Positions 18,015 through 26,647 are shown, numbered from the stretch's first letter. The stretch: DNA of 64,000 nucleotides from Amycolatopsis rubida (GCF_900115345.1 NZ_FOWC01000011.1:186001-250000), one strand, 5' to 3'. Translations and numbers: made by a program. The notes: generated from the sequence alone by a model not told the origin.

Positions 18015-18112
18015 TCGCACGTTCCGCACAACAACCACGATCAACATTCACACTGCACGCTTTCACCCGGCACCGCTCGGCGCAAAAGCGCGAACCGAGC
18101 CAGAGCAGGTGC

Positions 18113-18138
18113 GGCAAAGGCATCCGGCAAAGGCATCC
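18113..18138. repeat. 13-bp tandem duplication
   Basis: GGCAAAGGCATCC occurs twice in direct succession and is followed by a partial third copy (GGCAA). Confidence 0.9.
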
Positions 18139-18275
18139 GGCAATCGCGAACGCGCCGAGCCATGCGGGACGCATCGGCTCGACCGACCGGCGGCATTCCC
18201 GCTTGGCCAACCGAAGCCGTCCCACCGCATGGGACGCACCAGCGAACAGTCACCGCAGCCAGTACACACCCGGCC

Positions 18276-18325
18276 CACACCCGCACAGCCCCAGGCGAAC
18301 CACACCCGCACAGCCCCAGGCGAAC
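18276..18325. repeat. 25-bp exact tandem duplication
   Basis: A 25-base unit beginning CACACCCGCACAGCC and ending CAGGCGAAC is repeated exactly twice and followed by CACAC, the start of a third. Confidence 0.9.
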
Positions 18326-18444
18326 CACACGTCGCAGCAAACCCGGCAACCACGCGAACCTCAGCGCGGCAACGGACTCCGCGCGCACCAGCGTCACCGC
18401 ACCAACCGCTCAGCACCTCGGCCAGGCACCAGCGCGAAACAGAC

Positions 18445-18744
18445 TCAGCACTTGGCCCCGGAGACCGGCGTCACGAAGCTGTTCGCGACCCACTTCCCGT
18501 CCGCGATCTTCCGGAACCCGTTCTGCACCATGGGTTGCGCGTCGAATTCCGCGCCACGCAAGTACTTCCCGTTGCCCGCGGCGGTTTCCCGCGCGTTGAG
18601 CACGTCGGCGGTCACCGAGACCTTGCAGCCGGTCGGGGATCCCTGCGCGTCGGCCTGCCCTTTCTGACCGAACGCGTAGATGACCACGACCGCAGCGATG
18701 ACTCCGATAATAATCAGTGTCTTCTTGGGCAAACCCAGAATCAC
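18445..18744 (-). CDS. Small membrane-anchored bacterial SH3-like protein
   Basis: A 99-residue protein. Residues 1-8 are cytoplasmic (MILGLPKK) and residues 9-26 form one hydrophobic helix (TLIIIGVIAAVVVIYAFG). The exported remainder looks like an SH3_3-type domain: VTADVLNARETAAGNGKYL, a hydrophobic strand and ADGKWVANSFVTPV. Two cysteines, one before and one at the very end of the domain, may form a disulfide. Such domains usually bind cell-wall peptides. It is a single gene with no catalytic domain attached. Confidence 0.82.
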   Translation of the reverse strand: MILGLPKKTLIIIGVIAAVVVIYAFGQKGQADAQGSPTGCKVSVTADVLNARETAAGNGKYLRGAEFDAQPMVQNGFRKIADGKWVANSFVTPVSGAKC

Positions 18745-18874
18745 GGCCGCTCCTCAGTCGCGAAAAACCCCTTGTCCAGAGTAGGCAGTCCGACCGGACC
18801 CGGACAGGTTCCTGACCCCATTCCACCCGGAGGTGCCAATCCTGTCACCGACACAACACGAAGAGTGACAAAAA

Positions 18875-18915
18875 GAGAAGGGCACCTCGGAAGACTCCTC
18901 CGAGGTGCCCTTCTC
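18875..18915. terminator. Hairpin terminator downstream of icd
   Basis: A perfect 17-bp stem (GAGAAGGGCACCTCGGA and its complement) with a 7-base loop lies 19 bases beyond the icd stop. A short A-run (18869-18874) on the plus strand would read as a T-run on the minus-strand icd transcript. Confidence 0.88.
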
Positions 18916-18934
18916 GCCAACGGCTAAAGAAAGA

Positions 18935-20158
18935 TCAGCCCTGCGCGATCTTCTTGGCCAGGTTCTCGTCCAGCGTCGCGAGGAAGTCCTCGGTCGTCTG
19001 CCATTCCTGGTCCTTGCCGACCAGCAGCGCGAGGTCCTTGGTCATCTTGCCGCCCTCGACGGTGTCGACGACGACCTGCTCCAGCTTGTTCGCGAAGCCG
19101 ATGAGCTCCGAGTTGCCGTCCAGCTTGCCGCGGTGCTCAAGGCCGCGGGTCCACGCGTAGATCGAGGCGATCGGGTTCGTGGAGGTCGGCTTGCCCTGCT
19201 GGTGCTGGCGGTAGTGCCGGGTGACCGTGCCGTGCGCGGCCTCGGCCTCGACGGTCTTGCCGTCCGGCGTGCGCAGCACCGAGGTCATCAGGCCGAGCGA
19301 ACCGAAGCCCTGCGCGACGGTGTCGGACTGGACGTCGCCGTCGTAGTTCTTGCACGCCCAGACGTAGCCGCCCTCCCACTTGAGCGACGCGGCGACCATG
19401 TCGTCGATCAGCCGGTGCTCGTAGGTGATGCCCTTGGCGTCGAAGTCCGACTTGAACTCGGTCTCGAAGATCTCCTGGAACACGTCCTTGAACATGCCGT
19501 CGTAGGCCTTGAGGATGGTGTTCTTGGTCGAGAGGTAGACCGGGTACTCGCGGTCGAGGCCGTACTGCAGCGACGCGCGCGCGAAGTCCTCGATCGACTT
19601 GCGGTAGTTGTACATCCCCATCGCGACGCCGCCGCCCTCGGGGAAGTTCGCGACCTGGAACTCCATCGGCTCGGAGCCGTCTTCGGGGGTGTAGGTCATC
19701 GTCAGCGTGCCCGGGCCAGGGACCTTGAAGTTGGTGGCCTTGTACTGGTCGCCGTGCGCGTGCCTGCCGATGATGATCGGCTTGGTCCAGCCGGGTACCA
19801 GCCGGGGGACGTTCCGCATGACGATCGGCTCGCGGAAGATCACGCCGCCGAGGATGTTGCGGATGGTCCCGTTCGGGGACACCCACATCTTCTTGAGGCC
19901 GAACTCCTCCACGCGCGCCTCGTCGGGCGTGATCGTGGCGCACTTGACGCCGACGCCGTGCTGCTTGATGGCGTTGGCGGCGTCGACCGTGATCTGGTCG
20001 TCGGTGCGGTCCCGCTCCTCGATGCCCAGGTCGTAGTAGTCCAGGTTGACGTCCAGGTACGGGTGGATCAGCTTGTCCTTGATGAACTGCCAAATGATGC
20101 GGGTCATCTCGTCGCCGTCGAGTTCGACAACGGTGCCCTGGACCTTGATCTTGGCCAT
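18935..20158 (-). CDS. icd: NADP-dependent isocitrate dehydrogenase, homodimeric type
   Basis: This TCA-cycle enzyme converts isocitrate to 2-oxoglutarate and CO2 with NADP+. The 407 residues belong to the eukaryote-like homodimeric class: KVQGTVVELDGDEMTRIIW at the start, DLGIEERDRTDDQIT, SPNGTIRNILGG (substrate phosphate-loop equivalent), YDGDVQSDTVAQGFGSLGLM and EAAHGTVTRHYR. ATG 20158 is chosen because GGAG lies 10 bases upstream and MAKIKVQG is the usual start. It is transcribed alone and ended by the strong hairpin. Confidence 0.96.
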   Translation of the reverse strand: MAKIKVQGTVVELDGDEMTRIIWQFIKDKLIHPYLDVNLDYYDLGIEERDRTDDQITVDAANAIKQHGVGVKCATITPDEARVEEFGLKKMWVSPNGTIRNILGGVIFREPIVMRNVPRLVPGWTKPIIIGRHAHGDQYKATNFKVPGPGTLTMTYTPEDGSEPMEFQVANFPEGGGVAMGMYNYRKSIEDFARASLQYGLDREYPVYLSTKNTILKAYDGMFKDVFQEIFETEFKSDFDAKGITYEHRLIDDMVAASLKWEGGYVWACKNYDGDVQSDTVAQGFGSLGLMTSVLRTPDGKTVEAEAAHGTVTRHYRQHQQGKPTSTNPIASIYAWTRGLEHRGKLDGNSELIGFANKLEQVVVDTVEGGKMTKDLALLVGKDQEWQTTEDFLATLDENLAKKIAQG

Positions 20159-20388
20159 GAGCAGCGGTGCTCCTTCCGCGGATCTTCGCGTTCGCTTCTT
20201 CGCTCTCCGATAGCGGTACAAGCGTACTGCTTAACAGAGCTGGATGGTTCCAGAAGTGGTCGGAATCAAGTCTCTACCACCCTTGACCCGGCCTTCCGAC
20301 CGGGCACGATCCGGCTGCCCCGGCGGAGGGAACCGGACGAGTCCGGCGCTCATCCCATCGCGTAACCACAGCCTGGGAGGTCACTGTC

Positions 20389-20865
20389 ATGTCGTACCCC
20401 GCGCCCTACCCCGCCCAACCGGCGATGGCGGGCCAGCCGAGCAGCCGCGCCGTCGCTCGTGTGCTGAGCGGACTGTCCGGCCTCGTGCTCACGCCGATCG
20501 CGATCGGCGTGCTGGCTTACGGCGGCTACCGCCAGCAGGCGAAAGTGTCCGCGACCTTCGCCGAGCACGGCGACAGCCTCGGCACCACGCTGCTAGCGAT
20601 CGGCGCGCTGCTGCTGATCGGGGTGGCGGTGCTCGGCGCGTGGTCGTCGGCCGGGCCGATCGTCGGCGGCGTGGTCTGGGGCGTGCTGCCCGGGGTGACC
20701 ACCCTCGTGTCGCCGCGGACGGGATACGACCTGCTGCGCCTGCTGCCCGGCGACGAACTGGCGGCCGGATTCGCCGGTTGGCTGGTTTCCGGCGCGCTGC
20801 TCGGTGCCGGATTCCTGCTGGTCGGCACGGGTCTCGCGACGACGATGGCGCGTCGGCGCAGGTAG
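20389..20865 (+). CDS. Hypothetical four-helix membrane protein
   Basis: A 158-residue protein with a Pro/Ala-rich N-terminus (MSYPAPYPAQPAMAGQPS) and four hydrophobic helices: VLSGLSGLVLTPIAIGVLAY, LGTTLLAIGALLLIGVAVLG, PIVGGVVWGVLPGVTTLV and FAGWLVSGALLGAGFLLVGT. It ends ATTMARRRR, placing the C-terminus in the cytoplasm. GGGAGG lies eight bases before the ATG. No family was recognised. The 230 bases upstream lie between it and the divergent icd gene. Confidence 0.75.
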   Translation: MSYPAPYPAQPAMAGQPSSRAVARVLSGLSGLVLTPIAIGVLAYGGYRQQAKVSATFAEHGDSLGTTLLAIGALLLIGVAVLGAWSSAGPIVGGVVWGVLPGVTTLVSPRTGYDLLRLLPGDELAAGFAGWLVSGALLGAGFLLVGTGLATTMARRRR

Positions 20866-20902
20866 CGGCGGATCGGCGCGGGCCCGGTGAGACTATTTGC
20901 AG

Positions 20903-21268
20903 ATGGGATTGTTCACCGTAGCCGAGGCCCGCACCGAACTCGCCCGGTTGCTTCCCGTGCTCGCCGAGCTGATCCGGGTCCGCGCCGACGCCGCCGAACT
21001 CGCCGCGTCCCTGCGGCCGGGCGGGCGGGACACCAGCATCGGCGGCCTGCCGGAGTGGAAGGCCGCGCAGGCGAGGCTGGACGACCTGATGACCGCGATC
21101 CAGGCGACCGGGGCCGAGCTGAAGGGGTTCGCCCCGCTGCTGGTGGACTTCCCGGCCTCGCTCGACGGCGACGACGTGCTGCTGTGCTGGCTCGAAGGCG
21201 ACCGCGAACTGTCCTGGTACCACCGGGCCGACCTCGGTTTCGCCGGCCGTCGCCGCTTGCCCGGATAA
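20903..21268 (+). CDS. DUF2203-family protein
   Basis: A 121-residue soluble protein matching DUF2203: MGLFTVAEARTELARLLPVL at the start, a central helical hairpin with GLPEWKAAQARLDDLM, and the C-terminal hallmark VLLCWLEGDRELSWYHRADL followed by GFAGRRRLPG. The function is unknown. ATG 20903 is chosen over the TTG two codons earlier. Confidence 0.85.
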   Translation: MGLFTVAEARTELARLLPVLAELIRVRADAAELAASLRPGGRDTSIGGLPEWKAAQARLDDLMTAIQATGAELKGFAPLLVDFPASLDGDDVLLCWLEGDRELSWYHRADLGFAGRRRLPG

Positions 21269-21297
21269 TCACTGGTCAGCCGCACTACGGTGGCTAG

Positions 21298-21897
21298 GTG
21301 AGCACACTTTTCGACGCCGACGCGGCGGGATACGACGAGGACGCCTTCCACCCGTATGTGGCCGAGCAGCTGATCGGCGGCCTCGCCCCGAAGCCCGGCC
21401 TGCTGGTCGACGTCGCCGCGGGCACCGGCGCGGCAGCCTTCGCGGCACTGCGCCTGGATCCGGCCGCGGTGTTCGCGATCGACCTCTCCCCCGCGATGAT
21501 CGAGATCGCCCGAGCCAAGGCCGCCGACCGCGACCCGGACGGCCGGATCACCTGGCGGGTCGGCTCCGCGGTCCCGCTGCCGATCGGCGACGGCGAGGCG
21601 GACGCGGTCGTCTGCGCTTCCGCACTGCACTTCCTCGGCCCGCGCGCCTTGGCCGACTGGCGGCGAGTGCTGCGCCCGGGCGGGCAGCTGGCGTTCAGCA
21701 TGGTGTCGTCGGAACGCTTCAAGCCGACCGGCAGATTCGCCGACGTGGTCCCGCGTGACCTGCGCGTCCCGGGCACCCTCGAAGAAGCCGCCGCGCTGGC
21801 CACCAACGCCGGATTCAGCTCGGCGACGGCTCAGCACGTGCTGCTCGATCAGGGTGACCGGATACGGCAGGTTTTCGCGGTTTTCGCGGCGGCCTAA
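21298..21897 (+). CDS. Class I SAM-dependent methyltransferase
   Basis: A 199-residue methyltransferase of the UbiE/Methyltransf_11 type. The SAM-binding motif I is LVDVAAGTGAAAFAALRL, motif II region VFAIDLSPAMIEIARAKA, and motif IV-like region GEADAVVCASALHFLGPRA. The substrate is unknown. The start is GTG at 21298. Its TAA overlaps the stop of the convergent disrupted gene. Confidence 0.85.
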   Translation: MSTLFDADAAGYDEDAFHPYVAEQLIGGLAPKPGLLVDVAAGTGAAAFAALRLDPAAVFAIDLSPAMIEIARAKAADRDPDGRITWRVGSAVPLPIGDGEADAVVCASALHFLGPRALADWRRVLRPGGQLAFSMVSSERFKPTGRFADVVPRDLRVPGTLEEAAALATNAGFSSATAQHVLLDQGDRIRQVFAVFAAA

Positions 21898-22321
21898 CGG
21901 TGGAAATGCGCCTCGCCGCTGGTGGCGACGGAGGTGCAGTGCAGGACGAAGGTGACGTCGAGGTCGGTCACCGCTCCGTCTGCCGCACGGGTTAGGCGGG
22001 AGACGGTGAAGTCAGCGGTCGACCCCGGCTCGGCGCAGGCACCCGTGCCGCCCGCCCGGGTACCGCGAAACGCGATGAAGCCGGGAGTCGCGAGCTGCGG
22101 CGGGACCGCGGCGTTCGAGCAGGTTCCCTCGTGCAACTGCTGTCCGGCAGGCGCGCTGAGTTCCAGCCGGGCCCAGTCCCAGCAGTCGGGCGTGTCGGCG
22201 TCCAAGAACTGCCTTCAAACGGATACGCACCGGCTTCCGAGACGTCGCTGAAGCCGACCTGGTCCGCGTGCGCGACCGATGCCGTCCCGCACGCGAGGCC
22301 CGCCGCAGCGACGACCGCCAA
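21894..22321 (-). pseudogene. Disrupted secreted-protein gene (frameshift)
   Basis: Two overlapping frames together look like one small exported protein. From about 22321 a signal-like stretch is read (LAVVAAAGLACGTASVAHA, then DQVGFSDVSEAGAYPFEG). In another frame from about 22215 the sequence continues LDADTPDCWDWARLELSAP and runs to the stop at 21894, ending TSVATSGEAHFHR. Joining them needs one frameshift near 22205-22220. No good ATG/GTG with a ribosome site precedes the signal; the codon at 22321 is TTG. The C-terminal part has paired Cys and looks like a secreted domain. It is either decayed or a sequencing error. Confidence 0.6.
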
Positions 22322-22344
22322 GATTCTTCGCCTGATTCCCCCGT

Positions 22345-22759
22345 TCAGCCATGCAGCTGAGCACCCTTGAGGATCTTGTCCACCGCGTTCTTCGGCCCGT
22401 GCACGGCCAGCCCCGCCAACGCCAGCTTCTCCGTCGGCACCGCCCGCACCGCCGCGCGATTGCCGATGTCGTCGCCGGTCTGGAACAGCTCGTCGGTGAA
22501 GATCGAGAACCGCAGACCCCGCGAGAGTGCGCGGCTGTGCGCCTGCGCGAGCGTCTCGGCGGTGCTGGCGAACACGAGTACCGGCTGGCGGAACATCGGC
22601 AGGTACTCGGTGTCGTCGGCGTCGAGGTAGGGCTCGCCGATCAGTTCAGGCGTCGTGTGGGGCCACGCCGCTCACCAGGAATGCCGTGACGTTCAGCCGT
22701 TGCCACGAGGCCAGGTCGTCCCGCAGCAGCACGGCGATCTTCGTGTCGAATCGGTTCAT
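22345..22759 (-). pseudogene. DUF2000-like gene with an internal frameshift
   Basis: The ATG at 22759 opens MNRFDTKIAVLLRDDLASWQ, then LNVTAFLVSGVAPHDA and a premature TGA. Shifting frame near 22655-22665 restores PELIGEPYLDADDTEYLPMF, followed by RQPVLVFASTAETLAQAHSR and the ending GPKNAVDKILKGAQLHG. The combined product of about 138 residues has the length and order of DUF2000 proteins. DUF2000 genes often sit next to an AraC regulator, as here. As given, the gene cannot make a full product. Confidence 0.75.
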
Positions 22760-22809
22760 GCGGGACAGCGTCGGCTCGGCGCCGCGTGCGGGTCTTGTAC
22801 GTTTTGAAC

Positions 22810-23571
22810 ATGACGGTGTCGGCCTGGCGTCCTTCGGTGCCCGGAATCGCCGAGGCGTTCCACGCCCGGTTCACCGACCACGCCTACCCCGCGCACACGC
22901 ACGACACCTGGACGCTGCTGATCGTCGACGACGGCGCGATCAGCTACGACCTCGACCGGCACCATCACGGCGCACTCGGCACGGCCGTCACGCTGCTGCC
23001 GCCGAACGTCGCGCACGACGGGCGCGCCGCGACCAGCCGGGGCTTCCGCAAACGCGTGCTCTACCTCGACGCCGATGTCCTCGGCGACGACCTGATCGGG
23101 GCCGCCGTCGACCAGCCGAGCCTGCCGGATCCGTTGCTGCGCACCAGAATCCACCAGCTGCACCAGTCGCTGGCCGAACCGCTGGAGGCCGAAAGCCGCC
23201 TCGCCATGGTCGCCCAGCGGCTGCGCGCCCACCTCGGCCGCCCGGCGAGCGCGCCGCCCGACCGCAGCCTGGCCGACGACCTGCGCAACCTCCTGGACGA
23301 ACGCCTGCCGGATTCCCTCACCCTGGCCGACGCCGCGGAGGCACTAGGCGCACACCCAGTCCACCTGGTCCGCGCCTTCGGCCGCCGTTTCGGGCTGCCG
23401 CCGCACCGGTACGTCACCGGCCGCCGTGTCGACCACGCCCGCCGCCTCCTGCTCGACGGCACCCCGCCCGCCACCGTCGCCACGACCGCCGGGTTCACCG
23501 ACCAGGCCCACCTGACCCGGCACTTCCGCCGTTATCTCGGCACCACCCCGGCCCGCTTCGCACGCGGCTGA
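22810..23571 (+). CDS. AraC-family transcriptional regulator
   Basis: A 253-residue regulator. The N-terminal cupin-like AraC-binding domain includes HARFTDHAYPAHTHDTW and LLPPNVAHDGRA. The C-terminal domain has two helix-turn-helix units, LTLADAAEALGAHPVHLVRA and ATVATTAGFTDQAHLTRHFR, ending LGTTPARFARG. It starts 50 bases from the divergent DUF2000 gene and probably controls that gene and itself. If the DUF2000 gene is truly broken, the regulator may have lost its main target. Confidence 0.9.
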   Translation: MTVSAWRPSVPGIAEAFHARFTDHAYPAHTHDTWTLLIVDDGAISYDLDRHHHGALGTAVTLLPPNVAHDGRAATSRGFRKRVLYLDADVLGDDLIGAAVDQPSLPDPLLRTRIHQLHQSLAEPLEAESRLAMVAQRLRAHLGRPASAPPDRSLADDLRNLLDERLPDSLTLADAAEALGAHPVHLVRAFGRRFGLPPHRYVTGRRVDHARRLLLDGTPPATVATTAGFTDQAHLTRHFRRYLGTTPARFARG

Positions 23572-23598
23572 CCGGGCGGTTTGTGCGAAGATGGCGCC

Positions 23599-24180
23599 AT
23601 GCTGCGCGAACTGCACCTGACCGGCGACCCGGCGGCCGACAAGCTGCTCAACGACGACCCGTTCGCCCTGCTCACCGGGATGCTCCTGGACCAGCAATAC
23701 CCCATGGAACACGCCTTCGCGGGCCCGCGGAAGATCGCCGACCGGATGGACGGCTTCGACCTGCGCAAGATCGCCGCGACGGACGTCGACAAGTTCGTCG
23801 AAATGTGCGTGGTGCCACCGGCGATCCACCGCTACGGCGGCTCGATGGCGCGCCGGGTGCACGCGCTCGCGCTGCACATCATCGAGAACTACGACGGCCG
23901 CACCGAAGGCATCTGGCTCGACGGCCGTCCCAAGCCGGACGGGGAGGAAGTCCTGAAGCGGCTCAAGGCACTGCCCGGTTTCGGCGAGCAGAAGGCGAAG
24001 ATCTTCCTGGCGCTGCTGGGCAAACAGCGCGGCGTCGCCCCGAAGGGCTGGCGCGAAGCCGCCGGCGCGTACGGCGACCGCGGCTCCCGTCGGTCCATTG
24101 CAGACGTGACGGACGCCAAGACGCTCGGCGAGGTGCGCGCGTTCAAGAAGGCCGCGAAGGCCGCCGCCAAGGCGAACTGA
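23599..24180 (+). CDS. HhH-GPD-type base-excision repair-like protein
   Basis: A 193-residue protein of the actinobacterial HhH-GPD family. The N-terminal part has DPFALLTGMLLDQQYPMEHA. The helix-hairpin-helix is KALPGFGEQKAKIFLALLGK, near residues 122-141. The C-terminus is Lys/Ala-rich (FKKAAKAAAKAN), suited to DNA binding. A definite catalytic Lys/Asp pair cannot be assigned by eye, so glycosylase activity is inferred only. ATG 23599 is chosen. The stop lies one base from the convergent stop at 24182. Confidence 0.85.
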   Translation: MLRELHLTGDPAADKLLNDDPFALLTGMLLDQQYPMEHAFAGPRKIADRMDGFDLRKIAATDVDKFVEMCVVPPAIHRYGGSMARRVHALALHIIENYDGRTEGIWLDGRPKPDGEEVLKRLKALPGFGEQKAKIFLALLGKQRGVAPKGWREAAGAYGDRGSRRSIADVTDAKTLGEVRAFKKAAKAAAKAN

Positions 24181-24181
24181 C

Positions 24182-24826
24182 TCAGCCCCGCGCGAACCAG
24201 ACCACGTCCGGTTCCCCGCGCGGCACCGGAATCTCCACCACGTCCACCTCAGCGAACCGCTCCCTCAGCCGAGCCGTGAACCCCGGTGCCGCGCCCGCGC
24301 TCCACACCGCCAGCACTCCGCCGGGACGCAGCAGCTGAGACAACCTCTCCAGGCCGGAAGCCGCGTACAGCGAGGCATTCCCCTCGGTGACCGTCCACTC
24401 TGGACCGTTGTCGATGTCCAGGCACAGCGCGTCGAACGGCTCGCTCGTCGTCCGCAACCACTCCAGCAGATCCGCCTCGACGACCGTCACCCGCGGATCG
24501 TCCAGTGCCGCACCATGGACTTCGCGCAATGGACCAGTGCGGTTCCAGGCGATCACGGCAGGTTCACGTTCCACCACGACCACGGAGCCGACCGCAGCGT
24601 GGTCCAGCGCGGCACGCAGCGAGAACCCGACGCCGAGGCCGCCGATTAGCATTCGTGCGCCAGAGGCGAGCCGGTCGGCCGCTCCGGTCACGAGCAGCCG
24701 TTCCGACTCGCCGTTGCGGGTGTCCATCAGGAACATCCCGTTTTCGATCACCTCGAACTCGGCGCCGTCGCGCCGGAGCACCAGTTCGCCGCCGTGCCCG
24801 GGCACGGTTTCCAGTACCTCTGCCAC
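24182..24826 (-). CDS. Spermidine synthase-like SAM-fold protein
   Basis: A 214-residue protein with the spermidine/spermine synthase-like Rossmann fold. The glycine motif is MLIGGLGVGFSLRAALDH, followed by the acidic strand SVVVVEREPAVIAWNR, ADLLEWLRTTSEPFDALCLD and LRPGGVLAVWSAG. The usual polyamine-binding N-terminal beta barrel is reduced to about 40 residues. The substrate is unknown, and annotation as a true polyamine synthase is unsafe. The start lies 13 bases downstream of the MFS gene stop on the same strand, so the two are probably co-transcribed. Confidence 0.8.
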   Translation of the reverse strand: MAEVLETVPGHGGELVLRRDGAEFEVIENGMFLMDTRNGESERLLVTGAADRLASGARMLIGGLGVGFSLRAALDHAAVGSVVVVEREPAVIAWNRTGPLREVHGAALDDPRVTVVEADLLEWLRTTSEPFDALCLDIDNGPEWTVTEGNASLYAASGLERLSQLLRPGGVLAVWSAGAAPGFTARLRERFAEVDVVEIPVPRGEPDVVWFARG

Positions 24827-24839
24827 GCCCGGCAGCTTC

Positions 24840-26030
24840 TCAGACCGCGACCTCTTCGCGGACCTCAGCCCGCGTCCGCGCGCCCCAGAAGAACACGACC
24901 ACGAGCATCGCCGCGGCGGCGAGAATCGCGGCGATCTCCGGCAGGACGGTCGGCCCGGCCGAGGTCAGCACCGCGCCGCCGACGACGCCGGACAGCCCGA
25001 CGCCCAGGTAGATCGCCGACGCGTTGAGCGACAGCGCGAGACCGGCGTGCCCCGGCGACAGCTCGATGAGCCGGTGCTGCAGCGGCGGGCTGAACGACCA
25101 GTTCGCCAAGCCCCACACGAACAACGTGATCCCGGCCCCGACGACCGTCGTCGCGGTGAACGGCAGCAGCACCATCACGGCGGTGAACCCGATGAGCACG
25201 ATCAGCAGCGGCTTGCGCGCGCCCCACCGGTCGGCCGCGCGACCACCGGCGAAGTTGCCGATCGCACCGCCGATGCCGTAGCAGAACAGCAGCACCGTGA
25301 TCGTCCCGCCGGAAACGCCCGCGGTGGCGGACAGCACCGGCGACACCAGCGTGTAGACCATGAACGCGGCGAGGCAGGCGAGCGTGGTGGTGACCAGCAG
25401 CGCGAGCACTCGCTTGTCCCGCGCGACCGCGAACCGCTCGGCGAGCCCGACCACCGGCGGCGGCGCGACCTTCGGCAACGCGACCCGCACCCCGATCGCA
25501 CCGAGCAGCGAAAGGATGCCGACGAACAGGAACGCGCCCTCATAGCCGAACTGCTGGGAGATCACGCTGCCCAGCGGAACTCCGAAGATCAACGCGATGG
25601 TGAGCCCCCCGAACACCAGCGAAACGGCCCGTCCGCGACGTTCCGGCGTGGTCAGCTCAGCAGCGACGGCAGTGGCGGCCGGGGTGTAGACAGCTGCCCC
25701 GATCGCCGTGACGACCCGCGCGATCAGCAGTGTGGTGTACCCCGGTGCGACGGCCGCGAAGACGTTGCCGACCGCGGCCACCGCGAGCGCGGCGACCAGC
25801 AGCGTGCGCCGTTCCCACCGGCCGGTGGCAGCGGCGAACAACGGCGAGCCCACCGCGTACGCGATGGCGAACGAGGTGACGAGCTGCGCCGCGGCCGTCG
25901 CGGAGATGTGCAGCTCGGAGGTCAGCGCCGGCAACAGCCCGGCCACGATGTAGCCGCTGGTGCCGACGCCGAAGGCCCCGAACGCGAGCACCGAGTTCCG
26001 GGCCGCCGCCGAGGACGAGACGCTGGACAT
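24840..26030 (-). CDS. MFS transporter (drug/sugar efflux type)
   Basis: A 396-residue 12-helix major-facilitator protein. ATG 26030 is chosen because GGGGGA lies six bases upstream. It starts MSSVSSSAAARNSVLAFGAF and has the motif-A-like loop SPLFAAATGRWERRTLLVAA and the motif-C-like TPAATAVAAELTTPERRGRA. It is divergent from an ArsR-family regulator gene across a 108-base region with inverted repeats, so it is likely repressed by that regulator. The export substrate is unknown. Confidence 0.9.
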   Translation of the reverse strand: MSSVSSSAAARNSVLAFGAFGVGTSGYIVAGLLPALTSELHISATAAAQLVTSFAIAYAVGSPLFAAATGRWERRTLLVAALAVAAVGNVFAAVAPGYTTLLIARVVTAIGAAVYTPAATAVAAELTTPERRGRAVSLVFGGLTIALIFGVPLGSVISQQFGYEGAFLFVGILSLLGAIGVRVALPKVAPPPVVGLAERFAVARDKRVLALLVTTTLACLAAFMVYTLVSPVLSATAGVSGGTITVLLFCYGIGGAIGNFAGGRAADRWGARKPLLIVLIGFTAVMVLLPFTATTVVGAGITLFVWGLANWSFSPPLQHRLIELSPGHAGLALSLNASAIYLGVGLSGVVGGAVLTSAGPTVLPEIAAILAAAAMLVVVFFWGARTRAEVREEVAV

Positions 26031-26060
26031 GAATGTCCCCCCATAAAGCCTGAACGGATA

Positions 26061-26090
26061 GTTCGACGAACGTCGTAGTTCGATGACGAC
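26061..26090. promoter_or_regulatory. Candidate operator between MFS and ArsR-family genes
   Basis: GTTCGACGAAC (26061-26071) is a near-perfect palindrome and is followed at once by GTCGT-N9-ACGAC (26072-26090). A related half-site cluster, TCGACAGTCGTCGTAC, lies nearer the regulator start (about 26114-26129). The position between divergent genes of the ArsR/efflux type supports an operator. Confidence 0.55.
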
Positions 26091-26138
26091 CGTACACGGA
26101 CCCGCCGAAAATTTCGACAGTCGTCGTACTATGGACCC

Positions 26139-26462
26139 ATGCCCGCCTCCGCGCCCCTGCCGCCGCTCGCCTACCCGGACCGCGACGAGATCACCGTCGA
26201 AGCGGTGCTGCGCGCGCTGGCCGACCCGGTCAGGCTGGCGATGGTCCGGCAGCTGGCGAACTCCGAAACGGAGATCTCGTGCAGCGCGTTCGAGGTGCCG
26301 GTGACCAAGTCCACACTCACCCATCACCTCGCGACGCTGCGCCAGGCCGGGGTGATCGTCGGCCGCCAGGAAGGCACGACCCGGTACAACTCGTTGCGCC
26401 GCAACGATCTCGACGCGCTGTTCCCCGGCCTGCTCGACGGCGTGCTGGCCGCGCCCCGCTGA
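26139..26462 (+). CDS. ArsR-family winged-helix transcriptional regulator
   Basis: A 107-residue repressor-type protein. The winged helix is clear: ITVEAVLRALADPVRLAMVR, then the recognition helix PVTKSTLTHHLATLRQAGVI and the wing VGRQEGTTRYNSLRRND. The metal-binding Cys pair of classic ArsR is absent; there is a single Cys (EISCSAFEV), so it may sense an organic ligand or redox state. It is divergent from the MFS gene, its likely target. An intrinsic terminator follows at 26538-26573. Confidence 0.9.
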   Translation: MPASAPLPPLAYPDRDEITVEAVLRALADPVRLAMVRQLANSETEISCSAFEVPVTKSTLTHHLATLRQAGVIVGRQEGTTRYNSLRRNDLDALFPGLLDGVLAAPR

Positions 26463-26537
26463 CCGGTCGCGCTACGTGGCGGGCCTCACCCGAATACCGG
26501 GATGACAAGGCCGCCCTCCATCGGTTCAACTGGAGCG

Positions 26538-26573
26538 AGACAGCACGACGACGTCGGGGCTGTCTAGTTTTTT
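26538..26573 (+). terminator. Intrinsic terminator after the ArsR-family gene
   Basis: AGACAGC pairs with GCTGTCT (7 bp) around an inner CGACG/CGTCG helix, followed by AGTTTTTT. This is one of the few terminators here with a real T-tract. Confidence 0.8.
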
Positions 26574-26647
26574 GCCCTTGTTCTAAAGCGCTTCAGAAGC
26601 CTGTGCCCCAGGCGCTGAGCAATCGTTTTCTCCAGGAAGGGAGAGCC

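Larger units (their letters stand above)
18015..18444. other. Non-coding region with short tandem repeats between convergent genes
   Basis: A 430-base stretch between the MBL hydrolase and the SH3-like gene. It is rich in CACACC/GCGAAC-type runs and contains two exact tandem duplications (13 bp and 25 bp). No reading frame in it has a ribosome site or recognisable product. Confidence 0.6.
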
